This document shows, in pieces, positions 7,405 through 11,337 of a stretch of 11,337 nt of DNA. Location of the stretch: positions 1 to 11,337 of the forward strand of contig NWUY0300032166.1 in assembly GCA_004151065.3 (NCBI GenBank). Direction: 5' to 3'. Source of the DNA: Larix sibirica (taxonomy: Eukaryota; Streptophyta; Pinopsida; Pinales; Pinaceae). A program made the position numbers and the translations under genes. The notes beneath the pieces were generated by a model. It made no database searches. It was not told the DNA's origin and saw only the letters and a program-made list of their open reading frames with translations. How positions within the stretch are numbered: position 1 is the first letter of the stretch; every line of letters begins with the position of its first letter.

Positions 7405-7991
7405 CCATGGAATTACAAGAGGAAAAAGTGTTTAGGATTGGAAACAAACTCTCCTAAAAAAATATAAAAGAAACCAAAATTTTAGGAGAGTTTGTTTTAG
7501 TTAAAAAGAGAATTAAAATAAATTCAAGAGAAGGGAACTGTTATGGATATAAAAAGGAATTGAATGAAACAAAAGGGGGTTGTTAAAAAAAGAGAGAAGG
7601 AATATTATGCACTCAAGGATAATTATCAAAAAGAGGAAAAACTCACTTGGAGAATTGGTAATAGAATGATTATGTCTTTTGATAAGGGTCAAATTAAGTT
7701 GTGGAATAAAGGGAAAACTCTCTATGTCCGTGTTGCTAGCACTTAAAGGTGTGGTGCGGAATAGGTATTGGGAGTATGAAGAGTTTCTATTGACTGATAA
7801 ATGAACCTGGAAAGTCTGGTTAGTTTAAAATACTTTCTATGTTCACCTTGAAACACTCACAAGTGTTAGGGAACGGGAAATTTGAGGGAAACTAAACCTC
7901 AAGATTATATCGTGTATAGAAGAAAATCTTATTGTGGAACTAAGAAGGGAAAATTCTTAAAAACCCTAAGTTTGAGCTAGTAATTCCATGG
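7405..7991. repeat. Possible MITE-like inverted-repeat pair
   Basis: ccatggaattacaag at 7405-7419 matches the reverse complement of ctagtaattccatgg at 7977-7991 at 14 of 15 positions. The ends enclose 587 bp. Part of the match is the CCATGG palindrome, and no target-site duplication is evident, so a transposable element is only a possibility. Confidence 0.25.
7442..7497. repeat. Perfect 18-bp inverted repeat (hairpin) with 20-nt loop
   Basis: The arm aaacaaactctcctaaaa at 7442-7459 is the exact reverse complement of ttttaggagagtttgttt at 7480-7497, separated by 20 AT-rich bases. This could be a foldback, a short miniature element or a small-RNA-like hairpin. Nothing next to it decides between these. 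Confidence 0.9.
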
Positions 7992-8150
7992 ATGGCTTGG
8001 GGGTGACATTTGATGCCAAAGTATATTCTTGCTAAAGTGGCCTCTAGTTGGGAGGAGTGCGTACATGCACTGCTTGCTATTCTTGAGAAATTCACAAACG
8101 AGCAATCGTTCATTAACTTCTTTTAATCTTTATTTTTGGAAGTTTAGGAT

Positions 8151-9480
8151 CTCTACTATTTATATGCATGTACCCTCTATTGTTATATTGTTTTAATACA
8201 TGTATTCTATGTTGTTAGTCAATTTATATGGACATATTCTAAGTTGTTTATTCTTCTTAAATCATTGTGTTTTATGTTGGATATTCAAATGAATGTGTGT
8301 TCACTTTAAATTCCTCTGTATTATTTGAAAAAAACCAATGAGAATCTTACCCTAGAAGGATTACATAGAAATTTATTTGTATTTTATTAAAGAGAGTCCA
8401 ATGAACAAAAATATTGAAATCAACAAGTAGGCCCTAGGTCCCTGTATAGGTTGAATAACCTAAACTTAAACCCTTGACATTAGAGAGGCACACAAATAAG
8501 AAGTGAAGTTCTGAGATAAACAAATCTAAATGTTATTTAAAATTCCTTGAGTAGAATGAAGCATTCCCTATTAATAAGTTAGGGATGGTTTATTTTATAG
8601 TAATGTTGAGTTAAATAACCAAGAAATATGTAGATAAACTAACGAATATGAGTTCCAATGTCGTTCTAAAAAAATGACAACTGAGGAAAAATAAATGAAG
8701 TTGGAGATCAAATTTTGGAATTGTAACAAAAGTATGAATAACGCTATATATATATATATATATGAAACAAAAATCTAATTATTTGCAAGGAATAAATCAA
8801 ATGAGCTAAAAAAAATATGTATGGATCATTCCCAATAGACTGAAACATTATTCAATTCAGCTAAGACTGTCATTCCAAGGTCCTATAATTATCACAATCC
8901 CTAACTAAAGTACTTAAAGAATTTAAGAGAAAATTTATTACTCTATGGAGGTATAATTTTATATGCTGCAAGTTTCAGATACATAGCAATGGAAAAGATT
9001 AACATAGTGGTATATTTAAGAATTATATAAAAAAAATAAAAATGCATAATTTAAACAAGAAACACCTTGTATACATCCCTTAGGTTATCAAAGAAAATTA
9101 TATACATTCTGATAAAGGAAAATTTATCAAATATAACAAGGAAAATAAAAATGATCTCTATGTTTATAATTTTGTAAATAATCAATACATTAAACCCCCT
9201 TAACATAGTTGTAAAATACTCACGGAAACATGATAATTATGTAAATCATCAAAGACATAATACGGCCAAAATCAATAGGTTGTGAAACAAATTAACTAAA
9301 TTTCTTAGTAAAGTTCAGGAGGAATAAACAAGCACACATCAAATTGTCCTCATTAGAAGACCAGTCACACGACTCATAGGTAAATGATGACAACTTGTTG
9401 ATGTATATGTAACTTCGGAATNTAGATTCATAACCATATGCTTTCATATTGTTCGTCTGTTTCCACTTGCTCCTTCTTGT
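8151..9480. other. Very AT-rich interval, nothing recognisable
   Basis: Stops are dense in all frames, with no motif of a known family. It contains a TA microsatellite at 8745-8762, a small palindromic hairpin at 8447-8462 (taggtt / aaccta with a 4-nt loop) and one ambiguous base at 9422. The last 45 bases or so are pyrimidine-rich and lead into the exon-like block. Confidence 0.5.
8745..8762. repeat. TA dinucleotide microsatellite
   Basis: Nine TA units in a row, likely length-polymorphic. Confidence 0.9.
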
Positions 9481-9487
9481 TTTGCAG

Positions 9488-9545
9488 CAAGAGATCGAGG
9501 AACTAGAAGTAGATCAAACGAGGAGAAAGGAATTACGCTTATGAG
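9488..9545 (+). other. Exon-like block flanked by splice consensus
   Basis: A pyrimidine-rich tract (about 9441-9484) ends in ttttgcag at 9480-9487, a strong 3' splice-site consensus. After 58 bases the sequence atgaggtaac at 9541-9550 gives a good GT donor at 9546. The 58 bases are purine-rich and open in two frames, apart from a TGA at the very end of one. One open frame reads RDRGTRSRSNEEKGITLM. I do not recognise the product. It may be an exon of a gene lying mostly outside the window, a captured gene fragment, or chance. Confidence 0.3.
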
Positions 9546-9652
9546 GTAACTTGCTTTCCAATATACCTTGTATTTTAATCTAACTAGGAAGGATAATTAT
9601 ATTGTGTATTCGTTTTGTTCTAGATCTAAGCCATTTAGACTAGAGAGATCAG

Positions 9653-9689
9653 TTTTTGTCTGCAATAACCAATTGTTTGTAGACAAAAA
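9653..9689. repeat. Hairpin next to a PBS-like motif
   Basis: tttttgtctgca at 9653-9664 and tgtagacaaaaa at 9678-9689 pair at 11 of 12 positions around a 13-nt loop. The right arm directly abuts the TGGCGACC motif at 9690. Confidence 0.7.
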
Positions 9690-9706
9690 TGGCGACCATA
9701 CTGGGG
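9690..9706 (+). promoter_or_regulatory. Possible primer-binding site of a Tat/Ogre-type LTR element
   Basis: TGGCGACCATACTGGGG resembles the primer-binding site I recall for Ogre/Tat-lineage gypsy elements, which use an arginine tRNA. A CA at 9684-9685, just upstream, could be an LTR end. No Gag or Pol remnant of such an element is visible downstream in the window, so this is a candidate only. Confidence 0.3.
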
Positions 9707-9889
9707 ATCTTATAGCTTGTAGTTTTGGTTTGTTTACAATTATTGTTTTTGATTTATTTTGCCTCTAATTGCCTCTCCCTCTACCAGAACTGATTATCAG
9801 AGAGATTCTAGGCCATCCCAACTTTAATCAGGGTTTAATTGACCCATTTCTCTTTTTGAACTTTGAGAGTTTTTATTTTTATGAGCTTG

Positions 9890-10418
9890 GATATCGCCCG
9901 ACACACTTGGGCAGTTCATTTCCTGTGTATGTCTCACAATGATGCACTTTCCTTTAGAGAAACCTGCGTCGCCAACACCTTCTGACTCTTTGCAGCCCAT
10001 GTTCCTGACGCACTTCCTCTGTTTGCAGAGAGCGTCGCTAGAGCTTCCAATGCTCTGGTGTACCTTTACAGGGCGCGTTGCCCCTCATAATTTGGTGCAT
10101 GCTTTAAGAACTCTCTTATTTTGATTTTTGGATTGATTATTTGGATTATGTAGGTTGTTTGCATAGTCTCAGAGCCTCCTAGGTACAACATACTTTGTCC
10201 ATTGGCTTACTTCTGAAGTTTAAGTTTGATTTGGGTCCTTGTTAGTCAAGCGAATGCACCTCTCACAGTGGGAAATTGCAATCCGTCATGAGCGCATTCA
10301 GTCTTGTGACTCCCTATCAGACCATCTGATCTATTCAGTTTGGCTTCTCAGCCGCCCCCCAATAGGTAGTTTTTGTGATTTTTGCAATAGATTCTGTGTA
10401 TTAGGAGATCTTGGGTGA
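9890..10418 (+). other. GC-richer patch with unidentified short ORFs
   Basis: This patch visibly has more G and C, including several CG dinucleotides, than the DNA on either side. It contains a 61-codon frame at 9939-10124 (serine/proline/leucine-rich) and a 54-codon frame at 10254-10418 reading M-H-L-S-Q-W-E-I-A-I-R-H-E-R, with a cysteine cluster near its end (C-D-F-C-N-R-F-C). Splice-acceptor-like strings end at 9995 and 10028. I do not recognise either peptide. If the motif at 9690 is a PBS, the patch would be the untranslated leader or early ORF of an LTR element. Otherwise it could be exons of an unknown or degraded gene. Confidence 0.3.
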
Positions 10419-11337
10419 TTTACATTTTTTTGCGAATTTTCAATTGATAAAATATTTTCAGTTGAAAATATCTTTAGTTATTTGAATTTGGATTGAAAGA
10501 ACATCACAATTCTCATATTTATTTGAGTTCTTTGGTTTGAAAATAAAAAAGTGCTTATCATTTCCATTTTGAGCTTGTTTCTTGAAATTGGTTCAAAGAG
10601 TTTTTATCTTTTGAAATGATCATTTGAGTAATATTTGGAAAGCGAAAAGATAATAATGCTTATGACTTCTTGGTTGTAAAAAGTGCTTTTATCTCCTTCG
10701 AAGTTGTTAAGTTTCATTTGAACTTTCTCAAATTATTTCGAAAGGTAGAAAAAATTTGAGTGCTTTTGGTTTTCCTTCCATCTCTTTCAGTCTTCGTTTT
10801 GGAATTTGAGTTAGTGCATTTCAAAAGGGAATTCTTATTTTCGTTCTTTCCTTGTATATTTGCTTGAACTTAAAGGAAAAAGACAAAAATAGTTTTGGAT
10901 TTGGTGTGTTATGATTTTTATGTTTTATTGGATTGTTGAGAGAATGCTTTTCATGTTTTTTGTTTAAATTGAAAGTATAGGTGTTTCGTTCATTTTTCAT
11001 TATCAGAAAAGTAAAAAGACTTCTCCCTATCATTAGTTTAGTTTTCATCGAAAGAGAAACTAAGGCTTGCGTTGCATGTAGAATAATTTTGCATCTTTTT
11101 AAAGTCCAAGTCTACACCTCATGCATCCACTTAATCGTCAAGATAAAATTTAACGGTAGCTTAGTTTAAAATTGNGTTGATACTTTTATTCTAGTCTCAT
11201 TGGGATTTGTGATATTTGTGAAACATCACTACTTGTTTGACCTTGTAATTATTTAGTGGCACTATGAAGCGTTTTGGGTCATTGTAATGTTTAATTGTTA
11301 TCTACAATGTTGTGAAATCGAATGGTCCTAATACTAA
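10419..11337. other. T-rich interval, no recognisable gene
   Basis: The plus strand is rich in T and G, as in plant introns or retroelement leaders. Short frames occur on both strands without family features. A loosely repeated string (gtgctt followed by T-rich sequence) recurs near 10550, 10682 and 10759 but is too diverged to call a repeat array. One base is ambiguous at 11175. Confidence 0.45.

Larger units (their letters stand above)
7216..8150. other. Unassigned AT-rich interval with inverted repeats
   Basis: Retroelement similarity ends at the left border. A 60-codon frame at 7564-7746 is lysine/glutamate-rich and unlike any family I know, so I do not call it a gene. Two inverted-repeat structures, at 7442-7497 and 7405/7991, are listed separately. 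No RNA gene or transposase remnant was seen. Confidence 0.4.

Noticed and set aside
7564-7746. 60-codon plus-strand frame rich in lysine and glutamate
   Set aside because: Short, of biased AT-rich composition, with no recognisable domain and no supporting promoter or splice context.
10821-11169. Overlapping opposite-strand frames at 10821-11048 and 10981-11169
   Set aside because: Both have low-complexity, AT-driven composition and neither shows a domain, signal or splice context.

Overview
This window looks like non-genic, repeat-dominated nuclear DNA from a large plant genome. It is AT-rich, holds no intact protein-coding gene, and is built mainly from two dead retrotransposons plus unassigned AT-rich DNA. 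The Ty3/gypsy and LINE relics resemble, from memory, families common in conifers, so a gymnosperm is my best guess. I could not run a database search, and the lineage call is soft.

Layout. Positions 1-613 show no gene. Positions 614 to about 2905 hold, on the minus strand, the 3' half of an L1-type LINE ORF2. Reading along the minus strand, its order is reverse transcriptase (FVDD catalytic motif), RT thumb/connection, zinc-binding RT-associated domain and a C-terminal RNase H. All are broken by stops and frameshifts, and the 5' part (endonuclease and early RT) is absent. Positions 2906 to about 4080 are AT-rich with several short direct duplications. From about 4080 to 7215 on the plus strand lies a decayed Ty3/gypsy element: an LTR-like segment containing a roughly 340-350 bp tandem duplication, a degenerate primer-binding-site candidate, then gag, protease and the start of RT. 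It stops abruptly before the RT catalytic motif, and no 3' LTR was seen. Positions 7216-9480 are AT-rich, with a perfect 18-bp hairpin, a wider inverted-repeat pair and a TA microsatellite, but no recognisable gene. Positions 9480 to about 10420 differ. They contain an exon-like block with good splice signals, a hairpin abutting a PBS-like motif, and a patch visibly richer in G and C with short ORFs I cannot identify. Positions 10420-11337 are T-rich on the plus strand and unassigned.

The identified coding remnants do not form a functioning pathway. They record retrotransposition followed by long decay. Most in-frame stops in the gypsy relic are TAG, several where the family usually has glutamine (CAG), which fits C-to-T decay of methylated CHG sites. 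I found no convincing new biological system. The parts most worth a second look are the 9480-10420 patch and the LTR tandem duplication.
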